A DNA stretch of 64,000 nt from an uncultured Bacteroidota bacterium (GTDB lineage Bacteria; Bacteroidota; Bacteroidia; Chitinophagales; Chitinophagaceae), in contig CAIJFI010000008.1 of the NCBI GenBank assembly GCA_903819975.1, positions 1-64,000 of the forward strand. The letters run 5' to 3'. Positions 34,062 through 44,000 of this stretch are shown here, piece by piece. How positions within the stretch are numbered: the stretch's first letter is position 1; every line of letters starts with the position of its first letter. A program made the translations under genes and the position numbers. The notes beneath the pieces are model-generated. The model saw nothing but the letters and a program-made list of their open reading frames with translations, ran no database searches and was not told where the DNA came from.

Positions 34062-34850
34062 TTATATTTCCCAGGTTATTTCTCCAAAATTATATGTTTG
34101 TTCTATTCCTTTGTTAATTATTAATTGCCCCAATTTATTTACTCCAATCACTTTTCCTGTAAATACAATTTGATTGTGTTTGAATTTTACGAACTCATTT
34201 TTTTTATATAAACGATTATTGTACTCAATCAACATTGTTTCAAACTTCCCTTGAATCCATTCGTTTACACGCTTTGTTAATGCAGCCGACAATTCTTTTA
34301 ACAATAATGGTATCTCAAATGTTTTTCCTGTGATTTGTTTTAATGAAACAGGGTTGCTTAATGCACTTGAAAATTGTGTTTGGTTAATATTAATCCCCGT
34401 CCCAATAATGGCCCAGGTCCATTCTGCCCCCCTTAATGTGTTTTCAATAAGGATTCCCCCTGCCTTTCTGTCACGCCAATAGAGATCGTTTGGCCATTTT
34501 ATATAGGTTTCACCACCAGAATGTGCCTCAAAAAAGTCGGTTAAGGCCAAAGAAACGGCCACAGAAAGTCCAAATTGCTGGTTTTGAGACCATTTTAAGC
34601 CCAATTCCATAGGATTTTGGATGCTGCTAAGGCCTAAAGTATAGGAACATAGTAAATTTTCGCCTTTTTCACTTCCCCATGATTTGCCCATTTGGCCCTT
34701 CCCATGGGTCTGAAAATCAGCACGGTAGCAACTGCCAGATACCGCCATTTGTTGTTGGACTTGGCTTATGGCATAAATATTGGTACTATCAACGGAAGAC
34801 AGTTCTATGAGCGGCTCGCCTAATGTGATAATTGGTGTGGCAGGTGACAA
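34062..34850 (-). CDS. birA: Biotin--[acetyl-CoA-carboxylase] ligase
   Basis: 262 residues. SVDSTNIYA, THGKGQMGKSWGSEKGENLL (ATP/biotin loop with the GRGxxGR-type motif replaced by GKGQMGKSW), KWPNDLYWRDRKAGGILIE and IGTGININQ identify BirA ligases. The C-terminal SH3-like domain follows. No N-terminal HTH, so it is a simple ligase without repressor function. It attaches biotin to carboxylases. selD follows three bases later, on the same strand. Confidence 0.95.
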   Translation of the reverse strand: MSPATPIITLGEPLIELSSVDSTNIYAISQVQQQMAVSGSCYRADFQTHGKGQMGKSWGSEKGENLLCSYTLGLSSIQNPMELGLKWSQNQQFGLSVAVSLALTDFFEAHSGGETYIKWPNDLYWRDRKAGGILIENTLRGAEWTWAIIGTGININQTQFSSALSNPVSLKQITGKTFEIPLLLKELSAALTKRVNEWIQGKFETMLIEYNNRLYKKNEFVKFKHNQIVFTGKVIGVNKLGQLIINKGIEQTYNFGEITWEI

Positions 34851-34955
34851 AGAATTGTTATTTTTGTAAAGTTAGCTAGTTTCATGTGTGTCAAACAAAA
34901 ATGATTGACAAAATGATTTGACTAACAAGGCATTAACAAATAAAAATTAGCATTA

Positions 34956-35363
34956 TTGGAACCTCTTTCCGCATTAAAAGATCGTAAAAAATCTCCAACG
35001 CAACTTACCAGAAGTAGTAAAATTTTCAAAACCATTATCCAGGCAATTCAGGATAAAAAAGGTGAAAATATAATTAGCTTAGATCTTAAGAAAATACACG
35101 AAGCTTCGGCCGATTTCTTCATTATCTGTGAAGCAAGTAACACCACTCAATTAAAAGCAATTGCTGATAATATTGAATATGAGGTAAAACACAAATGTGA
35201 TGAATATCCATACAAGAGCGAAGGTAAAACTGCGGCTCAATGGCTATTGATTGACTATATCAATGTTGTGGTGCATGTAATGCATCCAGAAGCAAGAACT
35301 TTTTATAAGTTAGAAGAAATCTGGAATGATGCTGATAGTAAAATTCATGATTTAGAGAACTAA
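34956..35363 (+). CDS. rsfS: Ribosome silencing factor RsfS
   Basis: 135 residues. The only plausible start is a TTG at 34956; no ATG occurs in frame near there, and a stop precedes it at 34941. DKKGENIISLDL, ADFFIICEASNTTQLKAIADNIEYEVK and EGKTAAQWLLIDYINVVVHVMHPEARTFYKLEE fit RsfS, which binds L14 and keeps the 50S subunit from joining. FtsH follows 49 bases downstream, the usual Bacteroidota order. Confidence 0.95.
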   Translation: MEPLSALKDRKKSPTQLTRSSKIFKTIIQAIQDKKGENIISLDLKKIHEASADFFIICEASNTTQLKAIADNIEYEVKHKCDEYPYKSEGKTAAQWLLIDYINVVVHVMHPEARTFYKLEEIWNDADSKIHDLEN

Positions 35364-35412
35364 TTTCAAAGACGCTTGTTATAATTCGCAATAAACGCAA
35401 TAATAATTACAA

Positions 35413-37539
35413 ATGATTCCTGATAATAATAATTCAAAAAAGAAAGGCCCATTGGGAGATGGCCCTAAGTTACCTAAGTTCAATGTATACTGGTTTTATG
35501 GTATAGTGGGTATCTTTCTAATGTACTTGATGCTTTTTTCAAAAATGGCACCTGACGTTAATACAATTTCACACAATGAATTTGTAAAATTAATGGCTAG
35601 TGGCGACGTTGAAAAATTCGTTAAGGTTGAAAATAAAAAAGTGGTTCACTTTTATATTAAAGGAGATAGTCTTGACAAAGAATTCTATGTTCAGAAGTTT
35701 AAAACCAAATTGAATAAGGAAAAAGTTAAAGGCAATTATTTATTTGAATATAAGATTGACGATTGGTCTTCTTTTAATAAGGAAGTGCAAGACATTTATA
35801 CAAAATATGCTATCATTAATATTCCAGATAGTAGTTCTGATACCGAGAGTGATTGGTTTGGTCCAATAGCAAACACTATTTTTTCTTTAGTATTAATAGT
35901 GGTGGTTTGGGTTGTATTAATGCGTAAGATGGGTGGCGGCGCAGGTGGAAGCGGCGGCCCAGGTGGCATATTTAATGTTGGGAAATCTAAGGCAACCTTA
36001 TTTGAAAAAGGAGGCACTAAAGTAAATATCACTTTTGCAGATGTTGCAGGTTTGGAAGAAGCAAAAGAAGAAGTAATGGAAATTGTCGACTTCTTAAAAA
36101 ATCCAAAAAAATACACCAACCTAGGTGGTAAAATACCTAAGGGTGCTTTGTTAATTGGCCCTCCAGGTACAGGTAAAACTTTATTGGCGAAAGCAATGGC
36201 AGGTGAAGCACAGGTTCCTTTCTTTAGCTTAAGTGGTTCCGACTTTGTGGAGATGTTTGTGGGTGTGGGCGCAAGTAGAGTGCGTGATTTGTTTAAACAA
36301 GCAAGAGAAAAGGCACCATGTATTATTTTTATAGATGAGATTGATGCGATTGGTCGTGCACGTGGAAAAAATGCCATGATGAGCAATGACGAGCGTGAAA
36401 ATACATTAAACCAATTATTGGTGGAGATGGATGGATTTGGTGGAGACACGGGTATTATTATTTTAGCTGCAACCAACCGTCCAGACGTATTGGATAGCGC
36501 CTTGTTAAGACCAGGTCGTTTTGATCGTCAAATTTCAATTGATCGTCCTGATGTTAAAGGTCGTCAAGAAATTTTCAAAGTACATTTAGGTCCTATTAAA
36601 GTTTCTGAAAGTTTAGATATTTATAAATTAGCGGAACAAACTCCAGGATTTGCGGGTGCTGACATTGCGAATGTTTGTAATGAAGCGGCATTAATTGCAG
36701 CGCGTAAAGGAAAAACTGGTGTTGAGATGCAAGATTTTCAAGATGCAATTGATAGAGTTATTGGAGGTTTAGAAAAGAAGAATAAAATCATCTCTCCAGA
36801 AGAAAAAGAAGTAATTGCTTATCACGAAGCAGGTCATGCAATTTGTGGTTGGTTCCTAGAGCATGCATACCCATTATTAAAAGTTACGATTGTGCCAAGA
36901 GGTACAGCGGCACTGGGTTATGCGCAATACACTCCTAAAGAGCAATACTTATATACCATTGAACAATTAACGGATCAAATGTGTATGACATTGGGCGGAA
37001 GGGCAGCAGAGCAAATTTTCTTTGGTAAAATTTCAACAGGTGCTTCTAACGACTTACAACAAATTTCTAAGATGGCTTATTCGATGGTAACAACTTATGG
37101 AATGAACGAGAAAATTGGCAATGTAAGTTTCTACGATCCTTCTCAAGAAAATACTTTTCAAAAACCATTTAGCGAAGAGACTGGTAAAATAATTGATGAA
37201 GAAGTAAGAAAGATGATTGGTGAAGCTTATCAAAGAACACTAAAATTATTAACCGAGCGCAAGGGTGAGGTAGAAAAATTAGCAAAAGAATTATTAGACA
37301 AAGAGGTGTTGCATAAGGCAGATGTAGAATTATTAATTGGTAAGCGTCCTTTTGAGGAAGAAAAAGCGATAGGCGCTTTTGATGCGAGCAATACTTATGC
37401 TCCAACGGAAACGACTGTTGTTAGTCCAACTGATAATACCGAAAGAGCTACACCTTCTAATGATGTAAACACCGACGATACTATTGATCATGCAAATGCA
37501 ACAATCAATGCTGCAGATGCAACTGGAAATAATGAATAA
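35413..37539 (+). CDS. ftsH: ATP-dependent zinc metalloprotease FtsH
   Basis: 708 residues. Two membrane helices (about 28-45 and 153-172), then an AAA module with GPPGTGKT (Walker A), [11 protein letters not shown] (Walker B) and the SRH region, then the protease domain with the zinc motif HEAGH. A Thr/Asn/Asp-rich tail of about 40 residues follows, which is longer than in E. coli. FtsH degrades misfolded membrane proteins and regulatory targets. Preceded by rsfS and followed by a LUD gene after eight bases. Confidence 0.98.
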   Translation: MIPDNNNSKKKGPLGDGPKLPKFNVYWFYGIVGIFLMYLMLFSKMAPDVNTISHNEFVKLMASGDVEKFVKVENKKVVHFYIKGDSLDKEFYVQKFKTKLNKEKVKGNYLFEYKIDDWSSFNKEVQDIYTKYAIINIPDSSSDTESDWFGPIANTIFSLVLIVVVWVVLMRKMGGGAGGSGGPGGIFNVGKSKATLFEKGGTKVNITFADVAGLEEAKEEVMEIVDFLKNPKKYTNLGGKIPKGALLIGPPGTGKTLLAKAMAGEAQVPFFSLSGSDFVEMFVGVGASRVRDLFKQAREKAPCIIFIDEIDAIGRARGKNAMMSNDERENTLNQLLVEMDGFGGDTGIIILAATNRPDVLDSALLRPGRFDRQISIDRPDVKGRQEIFKVHLGPIKVSESLDIYKLAEQTPGFAGADIANVCNEAALIAARKGKTGVEMQDFQDAIDRVIGGLEKKNKIISPEEKEVIAYHEAGHAICGWFLEHAYPLLKVTIVPRGTAALGYAQYTPKEQYLYTIEQLTDQMCMTLGGRAAEQIFFGKISTGASNDLQQISKMAYSMVTTYGMNEKIGNVSFYDPSQENTFQKPFSEETGKIIDEEVRKMIGEAYQRTLKLLTERKGEVEKLAKELLDKEVLHKADVELLIGKRPFEEEKAIGAFDASNTYAPTETTVVSPTDNTERATPSNDVNTDDTIDHANATINAADATGNNE

Positions 37540-37547
37540 TATTTTAG

Positions 37548-38189
37548 ATGGAATCGCAAGGCGCAAGAAATAAAATATTGAAAAAAATTAAACAGGCACT
37601 TAAGTCGCCAGTGCCTGTGCCATTTCCGGATCAAGTTGCGGAAACGCCCATCTTTATTCCAACAGAACAAGAGTTGGCAATAAGTTTTGCCGAAAAGTTC
37701 ACAGAATTACTAGGCAAATTTGTTTATTGTGCAGACGAAGGCGAGTTGGCGCAACAATTAGCTGGATTAATCAAAGCGCATAAATGGGAAAAAATATATT
37801 CTCAGGAATCAGGCTGGTTGGATGATATGAGCGAATATCAATTTGATCCAGTAACCACCGACGATTTAGCAACTTGTGACGCCTCCATTACTTTGTGCGA
37901 ACATTTAGTTGCACGCACAGGTACAATTGTTTTAAGTAGTCAACAATTAAGTGGACGTGCTTCTAGTGTATACGCCCCAGTTCATATTTGTATTGCATAT
38001 ACGCATCAGTTGGTTTTTGATATAGCTGATAGTTTACATCAGTTTAAAAACGAAATGGATCACATGCCTTCTATGATTAGTTTTGCAACTGGCCCAAGTC
38101 GTACGGCTGACATTGAAAAAACTTTAGTGGTGGGAGTGCATGGACCTAAGGAAGTGTATTGTTTTTTAGTTGATAAATTGACCGATTAA
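37548..38189 (+). CDS. LUD domain protein, LutC/YkgG-like
   Basis: 213 residues, a single LUD domain. CDASITLCEHLVARTGTIVL, SSVYAPVHICIAYTHQ and the end MISFATGPSRTADIEKTLVVGVHGPKEVYCFLVD are the family signatures. LutABC oxidises L-lactate, but LutA and LutB are absent here, and Bacteroidota commonly place this gene after ftsH. Role in this context is unclear; lactate use is not supported by neighbours. Confidence 0.85.
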   Translation: MESQGARNKILKKIKQALKSPVPVPFPDQVAETPIFIPTEQELAISFAEKFTELLGKFVYCADEGELAQQLAGLIKAHKWEKIYSQESGWLDDMSEYQFDPVTTDDLATCDASITLCEHLVARTGTIVLSSQQLSGRASSVYAPVHICIAYTHQLVFDIADSLHQFKNEMDHMPSMISFATGPSRTADIEKTLVVGVHGPKEVYCFLVDKLTD

Positions 38190-38211
38190 TACTTTATATA
38201 AATCTGCTTTC

Positions 38212-38970
38212 ATGGAACTGGCCCCAGGAAAAAAAATATACTTTTTATCTGACTTTCATTTGGGAGCTCCTAATGAATTGGAAAGCAGAAAACGTGAAGA
38301 TCGTTTAGTTCGATTTTTGAATCATGCGAAGCAGGATGCTGCTGCTTTTTTTATAGTAGGAGATATTTTTGATTTCTGGTTTGAATATAAAACTGTGGTG
38401 CCAAAAGGCTTTGTGCGTACATTAGGGTGCTTAGCTCAAATTAGTGATGCAGGTATTCCAATTCATATTTTCACTGGCAACCATGATTTGTGGATGAATG
38501 ATTATTTAACAAAAGAGTTAAACGCAAAAGTGTATTTTGAACCACATCCTTTTATTTTAGGGAATAAACAATTCTATATTGGGCATGGGGATGGATTAGG
38601 TCCAGGTGATTATGGGTATAAGCGTTTAAAAAAGATTTTCACGAATCCTTTTTGCCAATGGTTATTTAGATGGATACATCCAGACGCGGGCATAAGACTA
38701 GCAAATTACTTTAGTGCTAAGAGTAGGGCAAAAACGGGGACTTCCGATGAAGTTTTTTTAGGAGAAGACAAAGAATGGCTAATTATTTATACCAAAGAAA
38801 AGGCCAAAGAAATGGATGTAGACTACTTTGTTTTTGGGCATCGGCATTTTGCCATTGATTTTGCCATAAATGAACGCAGTCATTATATAAACCTTGGAGA
38901 CTGGATTCGATTAAATACCTATGGCGTATTTGACGGCGAAACTATGCAATTATTAAAGTGGGAAGCCTAA
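38212..38970 (+). CDS. lpxH: UDP-2,3-diacylglucosamine diphosphatase
   Basis: 252 residues of the calcineurin-like phosphoesterase fold. LSDFHLGAP, VGDIFDFWFEYK, FTGNHDLWM, IGHGDGLGPGDYG and VFGHRH are the metal-binding motifs. LpxH hydrolyses UDP-2,3-diacyl-GlcN to lipid X in lipid A synthesis at the inner membrane, so the cell makes LPS. In a run with ftsH and an MscS gene; 22 bases after the LUD gene. Confidence 0.93.
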   Translation: MELAPGKKIYFLSDFHLGAPNELESRKREDRLVRFLNHAKQDAAAFFIVGDIFDFWFEYKTVVPKGFVRTLGCLAQISDAGIPIHIFTGNHDLWMNDYLTKELNAKVYFEPHPFILGNKQFYIGHGDGLGPGDYGYKRLKKIFTNPFCQWLFRWIHPDAGIRLANYFSAKSRAKTGTSDEVFLGEDKEWLIIYTKEKAKEMDVDYFVFGHRHFAIDFAINERSHYINLGDWIRLNTYGVFDGETMQLLKWEA

Positions 38971-38986
38971 TTAAAAGCTTTGAATT

Positions 38987-40048
38987 ATGAATTTAGATCA
39001 ACAAATACTTTCTAATCCTATTAAAAGTTACCTAATTATCTTAGGTATACTCTTAGTGACTTTCATTATTAAAAGACTCATTTCTCGTTTTTTTGCAAGT
39101 CTTATTTATACATGGATTGACAAGAAAAATCATTCTGAATTAAGAAAGACACACGTTCATCGATTAGTGGTACCTATTGAAAGGTTCTTAATTTTCATGG
39201 TTGCTATAGTCGCATTTTACGAATTAAAATTTCCTGAAGCCTGGAACTTACACTTATATAAAATTTCGTTACAGGTTGCAATGGAGTCGGCTGTTAAGTT
39301 GGTGTTTATTATTTTATTAATCCGAGTTTGTTTACGCACTTTAGAATTCATTGCTATAATTCTTGAAGAGAAAGCTAAATTATCTAAGGACCAAACAGAC
39401 GACCAGTTGATATTATTTTTCAGAGATTTTTTTAAAGTAATCTTATACATTGTTGGAGTATTAATGGTCCTGCATTATGTATTTAATGAAAATATTGGAA
39501 ACTTAGTTACAAGTTTAAGTATTGTTGGTGCAGCAGTAGCTTTGTCCATGAGAGAGAGCTTGGAAAACATCATTGCCTCTTTTATAATATTTTTTGACAA
39601 GCCCTTCACAGTTGGCGACTTAGTGAAAGTAAATGCATTTACTGGTACGATCGAAAAAATAGGTTTAAGAAGTACCCGTATTCGCACCGAAAGCAAAACC
39701 TATATTTCGGTACCCAATAAACAAATGGTGGATACAATTGTAGACAATATTAGTTTAAGAACTGAGCGCAAAATAGAGATGGATTTGCAAATAAGTATTG
39801 ACACGTCAGCACAAGCTCTGTCTGCATTTGCGCAGCATTTAAGAGAAACCACAAATGCTATAAAAGATATTAAATCGGCTACTGTTTTTATATCAGAATC
39901 GGGGAAACAATTTCATGCTATTCATGTTGAATGTTTCGTTCCCTTGTATGTAGAAATAGCAGGATTTCAAATGCTGAGAGAGGAATTAAATTTAGCTGCA
40001 ATAAGTTACGCTAATGAGCAAGGAATAAAATTTGCGGAAAAGGGCTAA
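38987..40048 (+). CDS. Mechanosensitive ion channel, MscS family
   Basis: 353 residues. Four to five membrane helices, the last being the pore helix LVTSLSIVGAAVALSMRESLENIIASF, then FDKPFTVGDLVKVNAFTGTIEKIGLRSTRIRTESKTYISVPN, the beta domain. It opens on membrane stretch to release solutes. 16 bases after lpxH. Confidence 0.92.
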   Translation: MNLDQQILSNPIKSYLIILGILLVTFIIKRLISRFFASLIYTWIDKKNHSELRKTHVHRLVVPIERFLIFMVAIVAFYELKFPEAWNLHLYKISLQVAMESAVKLVFIILLIRVCLRTLEFIAIILEEKAKLSKDQTDDQLILFFRDFFKVILYIVGVLMVLHYVFNENIGNLVTSLSIVGAAVALSMRESLENIIASFIIFFDKPFTVGDLVKVNAFTGTIEKIGLRSTRIRTESKTYISVPNKQMVDTIVDNISLRTERKIEMDLQISIDTSAQALSAFAQHLRETTNAIKDIKSATVFISESGKQFHAIHVECFVPLYVEIAGFQMLREELNLAAISYANEQGIKFAEKG

Positions 40049-40054
40049 TAAAAA

Positions 40055-40681
40055 TTACAAACTACTTTTTAAAGAAATTAAAAAGTTTTTAATATTTTTT
40101 AAATTGTTCAACAAGGCTAAATCTTTTACTGCTTTTTCTTTATTGTTTTTCAAATATGTTTTTGCGCCGTCAATAGAATATTTCTTTTCGCGTAATAAAT
40201 AATATATCTGCTTTAAAAATTCAATGTCTTGTGCGCGAAACAATCTATCTCCCTTTCTTGTTTTTCTTGGTTGTAATTGCTTGAATTCTTTTTCCCAGTA
40301 TCTTATTAGTGAAGTATTTACATTAAACCAAACTGCCACCTCGCCAATTGGGTAGTATAATTTTTTAGCTAATTCGTCGGAGGAAGGAACTTGTAATTTA
40401 TCAATATCACCTTCCATAGAAGCAAATGATTTTCTCCCTCTTTTATGCGTTGCATTGTTTTTTCCAAAATTCATCGGTGTTCTCGAAACACTCGGAATAG
40501 TATCATTAATAATTATTTCTACTTTTTCCTCGGCAACTATATTTGAAGATGCTTCTTGATGAGGAGTAACAAACTGAACAGGTTTTTTAGATACTAATTT
40601 CTCGGCCTTTGTTCTTTTAATATGAACCGGCGCGCTTGGTGGATTTCCAAATAAGTCTAACTGTTGCAATTCTATAGCCAT
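40055..40681 (-). CDS. MerR family transcriptional regulator
   Basis: 208 residues. A long disordered basic N-terminal region (about 110 residues), then a MerR HTH (YYPIGEVAVWFNVNTSLIRYWEKEFKQLQPRKTRKGDRLFRAQDIEFLKQIYYLLREKKYSIDGAKTYLKNNKEKA). The usual effector domain is absent, so it is an HTH-only member common in Bacteroidota. Its stop is six bases from the convergent MscS gene. Target unknown. Confidence 0.88.
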   Translation of the reverse strand: MAIELQQLDLFGNPPSAPVHIKRTKAEKLVSKKPVQFVTPHQEASSNIVAEEKVEIIINDTIPSVSRTPMNFGKNNATHKRGRKSFASMEGDIDKLQVPSSDELAKKLYYPIGEVAVWFNVNTSLIRYWEKEFKQLQPRKTRKGDRLFRAQDIEFLKQIYYLLREKKYSIDGAKTYLKNNKEKAVKDLALLNNLKNIKNFLISLKSSL

Positions 40682-40766
40682 GGAACAAAGTTAGGGGACT
40701 ATGTATTCCAACTACTCCCTGTAAATGATTGGTGGATAAATTGTTAAGTATGACGTATTTTTGGGC

Positions 40767-41831
40767 ATGCGTTTATTTGTAATAGCAGAAACAGAATTAT
40801 GTATCCCAAGGGCCTTGGTTATTGCTCAGGTTGAGGATATTATATATAGTTGTGCCACAAATTTAGATGCACAGGTGATTGTGGTAGGTGATAATTTTCC
40901 AGAAGCCTTTATGCAGTTTTGTATTAAATATGAAACCGTTAAAATAATAACAAATAAGGAAGCTGCCCTATTTATAAAGCAAGTAACCAATGCTGCAATT
41001 ATCCATTTTGGGGTGAACGTAAAATGGGGGAAGGCTTTCCCTAGCTACTTTATACCATTATCCACCCCTATACAAACAGCTAATTTGTCTTTTTTAAGCC
41101 GATTTTTACTCAGGAGAAAATATAATACTTGGCTTGCCAAGTCTACCAAAGTGCTATGTAACAATCATTGGGGTTTAACAAGTTTGCAGACTTACTATCC
41201 ACTATTTGAAAAAAATATTCAGCAAGTTATATTGCCAAATATGCAAGCTCCAATTTTTGAATGGCAGGAGCTTTCTGAAGCAAAGGAAAAGCTTACCAAT
41301 GGCAACAATTATTTTCTCGCTTTTGCCCCTGTAGTAAGGTTTACAGACATATTAAAAGAGTTTTCAGTTTTTAAAAAATGGCAACAAACTACAATGCACT
41401 TGGTTTTTGTTTTTGATACAAAACAAGAAGTTGCTATTGCCCATCAACAATTAAAGGGGTATAAATTTAGACAGGATATTGCTGTTCATCTTGCAGAAGA
41501 AGTTTGTTTGGAATGGATTGCAGCTACTTATGCCATATTGTGGGAAGGTGTTGATTTCTCAAAAAGCAGATGGGTAGAATACGCTATTCAATATGATGTT
41601 CCTTTGTTATTTGATGCTCAAATTAATTTGCCCGAAAATTGGTTAAAAGCTGGCGAGAATTTTGCATTTACAGAAAAACAAGCACTTTCAAATCATTTTA
41701 AACTTTACTATAAGGACGAAGTGTATAGACAAGCAAGAGCAAGAATGGGCAAGGAGTGGCTGCATTTATTGAATCAAAATTCCATAGGCCAAGAGTTATT
41801 TAATAAAATTGTACTTTCGCATATCATTTAG
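40767..41831 (+). CDS. Glycosyltransferase-like protein (GT-B fold suspected)
   Basis: From the ATG at 40767 (the upstream TTG adds two residues) the protein is 354 residues. N-terminal Rossmann-like half with AIIHFGVNVKWGKAFPSYFIPLS, a middle VLCNNHWGLTSLQ helix and a C-terminal half with YAILWEGVDFSKSRWVEYAIQYDVPLLF resemble GT-B transferases, where the last part binds the nucleotide sugar; the family is not certain. It has no membrane segment. Followed by gldC 15 bases later. Confidence 0.6.
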   Translation: MRLFVIAETELCIPRALVIAQVEDIIYSCATNLDAQVIVVGDNFPEAFMQFCIKYETVKIITNKEAALFIKQVTNAAIIHFGVNVKWGKAFPSYFIPLSTPIQTANLSFLSRFLLRRKYNTWLAKSTKVLCNNHWGLTSLQTYYPLFEKNIQQVILPNMQAPIFEWQELSEAKEKLTNGNNYFLAFAPVVRFTDILKEFSVFKKWQQTTMHLVFVFDTKQEVAIAHQQLKGYKFRQDIAVHLAEEVCLEWIAATYAILWEGVDFSKSRWVEYAIQYDVPLLFDAQINLPENWLKAGENFAFTEKQALSNHFKLYYKDEVYRQARARMGKEWLHLLNQNSIGQELFNKIVLSHII

Positions 41832-41846
41832 GTTAATAATAATACC

Positions 41847-42194
41847 ATGCATCAATCAAATATCAATGTAACGGTTCATTTAGATGAACAAAAAATTCCT
41901 CAAAATATTCAGTGGTCTGCGACAGATAGCACAGCTACCGAAGCACAGGATGCGCGCGCGATGATGCTTACATTTTGGGATCCAGCCGACAAAACAGCCC
42001 TACGCATAGATCTTTGGACAAAGGATATGATGGTAGACGAGATGGCTGATTTCTTTTATCAAAATTTAATGGGTATGGGCGACACCTACCTAAGAGCTAC
42101 ACAGGACAAGGCCATAGCTGATGATTTTAAAGCCTTCGCTAAATCATTTTATCAAAAATTCAAAGCAAGTCAAACTGCAGAAAATAATAAATAG
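41847..42194 (+). CDS. gldC: Gliding motility protein GldC
   Basis: 115 residues matching the GldC family throughout (INVTVHLDEQKIPQNIQWSA, then LRIDLWTKDMMVDEMADFFYQNLMGMGDTYLRATQD). GldC is cytoplasmic and found across Bacteroidota; its exact role in gliding is unsettled and many non-gliding members have it. It lies seven bases before a YqeY gene. Confidence 0.9.
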   Translation: MHQSNINVTVHLDEQKIPQNIQWSATDSTATEAQDARAMMLTFWDPADKTALRIDLWTKDMMVDEMADFFYQNLMGMGDTYLRATQDKAIADDFKAFAKSFYQKFKASQTAENNK

Positions 42195-42200
42195 TATACC

Positions 42201-42653
42201 ATGAGCTTAGAAACAGAAGTAATGTCTTTGATGAAAGACGCAATGAAAAACAAAGACGAAGTTTTATTGAGAGGTTTAAGAGCCATCAAAGCAGAAATAA
42301 TAAAAGCTAAAACCGAACCAGGTGCAAACGGTGAAATTTCGGCTGATACCGAAATGAAATTATTACAAAAACTAGTTAAATCTCGTAAGGATTCTTTAAC
42401 TATTTATCAAGAACAAAACAGACCCGATTTAGCAACTAAAGAATCAGAGGAAATTGCCGTGATTGAAAAATTCTTGCCTGCACAAATGAGCGAGGATGAA
42501 GTAAAAGCTGCAGTTCAAGCAATTATAGCACAAGTGGGTGCAGCTGGTCCTCAGGATTTGGGAAAAGTGATGGGCGTTGCTACAAAACAATTAGCAGGCA
42601 AAGCGGATGGCAAAGTTATTTCGGCTGTTGCTAAAACACTACTTACTGCATAA
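42201..42653 (+). CDS. GatB/YqeY domain protein
   Basis: 150 residues: AMKNKDEVLLRGLRAIKAEIIKAK, SRKDSLTIYQEQNRPDLATKESEEIAVIEKFLPAQMSEDEV, LGKVMGVATKQLAGKADGKVISAVAKTLL. This is the YqeY domain, related to the tail domain of GatB; possible role in tRNA amidotransfer or binding, not proved. Between gldC and a CvpA gene, four bases from the latter. Confidence 0.92.
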   Translation: MSLETEVMSLMKDAMKNKDEVLLRGLRAIKAEIIKAKTEPGANGEISADTEMKLLQKLVKSRKDSLTIYQEQNRPDLATKESEEIAVIEKFLPAQMSEDEVKAAVQAIIAQVGAAGPQDLGKVMGVATKQLAGKADGKVISAVAKTLLTA

Positions 42654-42656
42654 TAT

Positions 42657-43172
42657 ATGTGGATAGACATACTTACAGGTACTATCTTAATTATTGCAAT
42701 ATTGCAGGGCTATAAAAATGGACTTATTCGTGCAATTGTGTCCTTTATGTCCTTGTATATAGGGTTGATTCTTGCATTTCAATTTGCAGGATGGGTTGCA
42801 GCTCAATTAAAAGAACACACCAAAATTGCTTCTCATTGGTTGCCATTTATTTCCTTTTTAATGGTACTTATTGTTGTTTTATTAATACTTAGATGGACTT
42901 CCAGATTATTGCAACAAACAGCTGAGTGGTTAATGCTTGGATGGTTGAATAAATTGCTTGGAATTGTCTTATATGGTTTTATTTATTTTACCATGCTAAG
43001 TGCTGTAGTATATTTTTTGCAAATTTTAGGTGTTTTAGAGGCTTCAAAAATGAAGGAAGCCTATTCCTATGATTATTTACAACGTTGGTGGCCTTATTGT
43101 ATGGGTAAAATAGGTGAATGGCTACCTTCTATCAAACATAGCATTGCTACTTTCTCCAATCCTTTAAAATAA
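42657..43172 (+). CDS. CvpA family membrane protein
   Basis: 171 residues, four membrane helices with the CvpA N-terminal text (WIDILTGTILIIAILQGYKNGLIRAIVSFMSLYIGLILAFQFAG). CvpA is an inner-membrane protein needed for colicin V export in E. coli and for envelope homeostasis elsewhere. Four bases after the YqeY gene. Confidence 0.9.
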   Translation: MWIDILTGTILIIAILQGYKNGLIRAIVSFMSLYIGLILAFQFAGWVAAQLKEHTKIASHWLPFISFLMVLIVVLLILRWTSRLLQQTAEWLMLGWLNKLLGIVLYGFIYFTMLSAVVYFLQILGVLEASKMKEAYSYDYLQRWWPYCMGKIGEWLPSIKHSIATFSNPLK

Positions 43173-43234
43173 TGTAACATTTGGGATAGCTATTTTTTGC
43201 AATGATTTAAGTACCTTTATCCATATTGATTGCT

Positions 43235-43996
43235 ATGGAATACGAAATTAAAAAAGAAGGAAAATTCGAGTATTTGGAAGTGGGTGAGGGAGAAACGCTA
43301 ATGCTTTTGCACGGCTTGTTCGGTGCCTTAAGTAATTTCTCAGATCTTATTGAAAAATTTAGAACTACCCATAAAGTGGTGGTGCCAATATTACCCTTAT
43401 TTGACCTTGATATTTTACATACAAGTGTAACTGGTTTGGCAAAACATGTCACTCAATTTATTGAACAAAGAGGCTATGATAATATTAATTTATTAGGCAA
43501 TTCCTTAGGAGGTCATGTAGGGCTAGTATATGTCTTAAAACATCCTGAAAAAGTAAAGTCGTTAACATTAACTGGAAGTAGTGGTCTTTTTGAAAATGCT
43601 ATGGGAGATAGTTACCCTAAACGAGGTGATTACGAGTATATTAAAAACAAGACGGCGCAAACTTTTTATGATCCAGCAATGGCAACAACTGAGTTGGTTG
43701 ATGAGGTTTTCGAAATTACCAGAAACAGGATTAAGGTTATTAAAATTATAGCACTTGCAAAAAGTGCAATTAGAAATAATTTAGGCGAAGAGTTGAATCA
43801 AATTAAAGTACCTACATGTTTGATTTGGGGAAAGAATGATATTGTAACACCGCCTTTTGTTGCAGAAGAATTTAAAAAACTAATTCCGCATAGTGAATTG
43901 CATTTTATTGACAAATGTGGTCATGCGCCTATGATGGAAGTGCCACATGAGTTTAATGAAATTCTTTCTACTTTTTTATCATCACTTCCAAAGTAA
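43235..43996 (+). CDS. Alpha/beta hydrolase
   Basis: From the ATG at 43235 the protein is 253 residues (a TTG at 43226 only adds three). MLLHGLFGAL (oxyanion HG motif), LLGNSLGGHVG with the nucleophile Ser, an Asp in LIWGKNDIVTPP and the His in DKCGHAPMMEVP complete the triad. Substrate unknown. A CBS gene follows four bases later. Confidence 0.92.
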   Translation: MEYEIKKEGKFEYLEVGEGETLMLLHGLFGALSNFSDLIEKFRTTHKVVVPILPLFDLDILHTSVTGLAKHVTQFIEQRGYDNINLLGNSLGGHVGLVYVLKHPEKVKSLTLTGSSGLFENAMGDSYPKRGDYEYIKNKTAQTFYDPAMATTELVDEVFEITRNRIKVIKIIALAKSAIRNNLGEELNQIKVPTCLIWGKNDIVTPPFVAEEFKKLIPHSELHFIDKCGHAPMMEVPHEFNEILSTFLSSLPK

Positions 43997-44000
43997 TACT

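Noticed and set aside
35796-36476. A 226-codon minus-strand frame inside ftsH
   Set aside because: It is antisense to a clear FtsH and reads as a shadow.
37548-38189. Lactate utilisation operon (LutABC)
   Set aside because: Only a LutC-like LUD gene is present; LutA and LutB are not adjacent.
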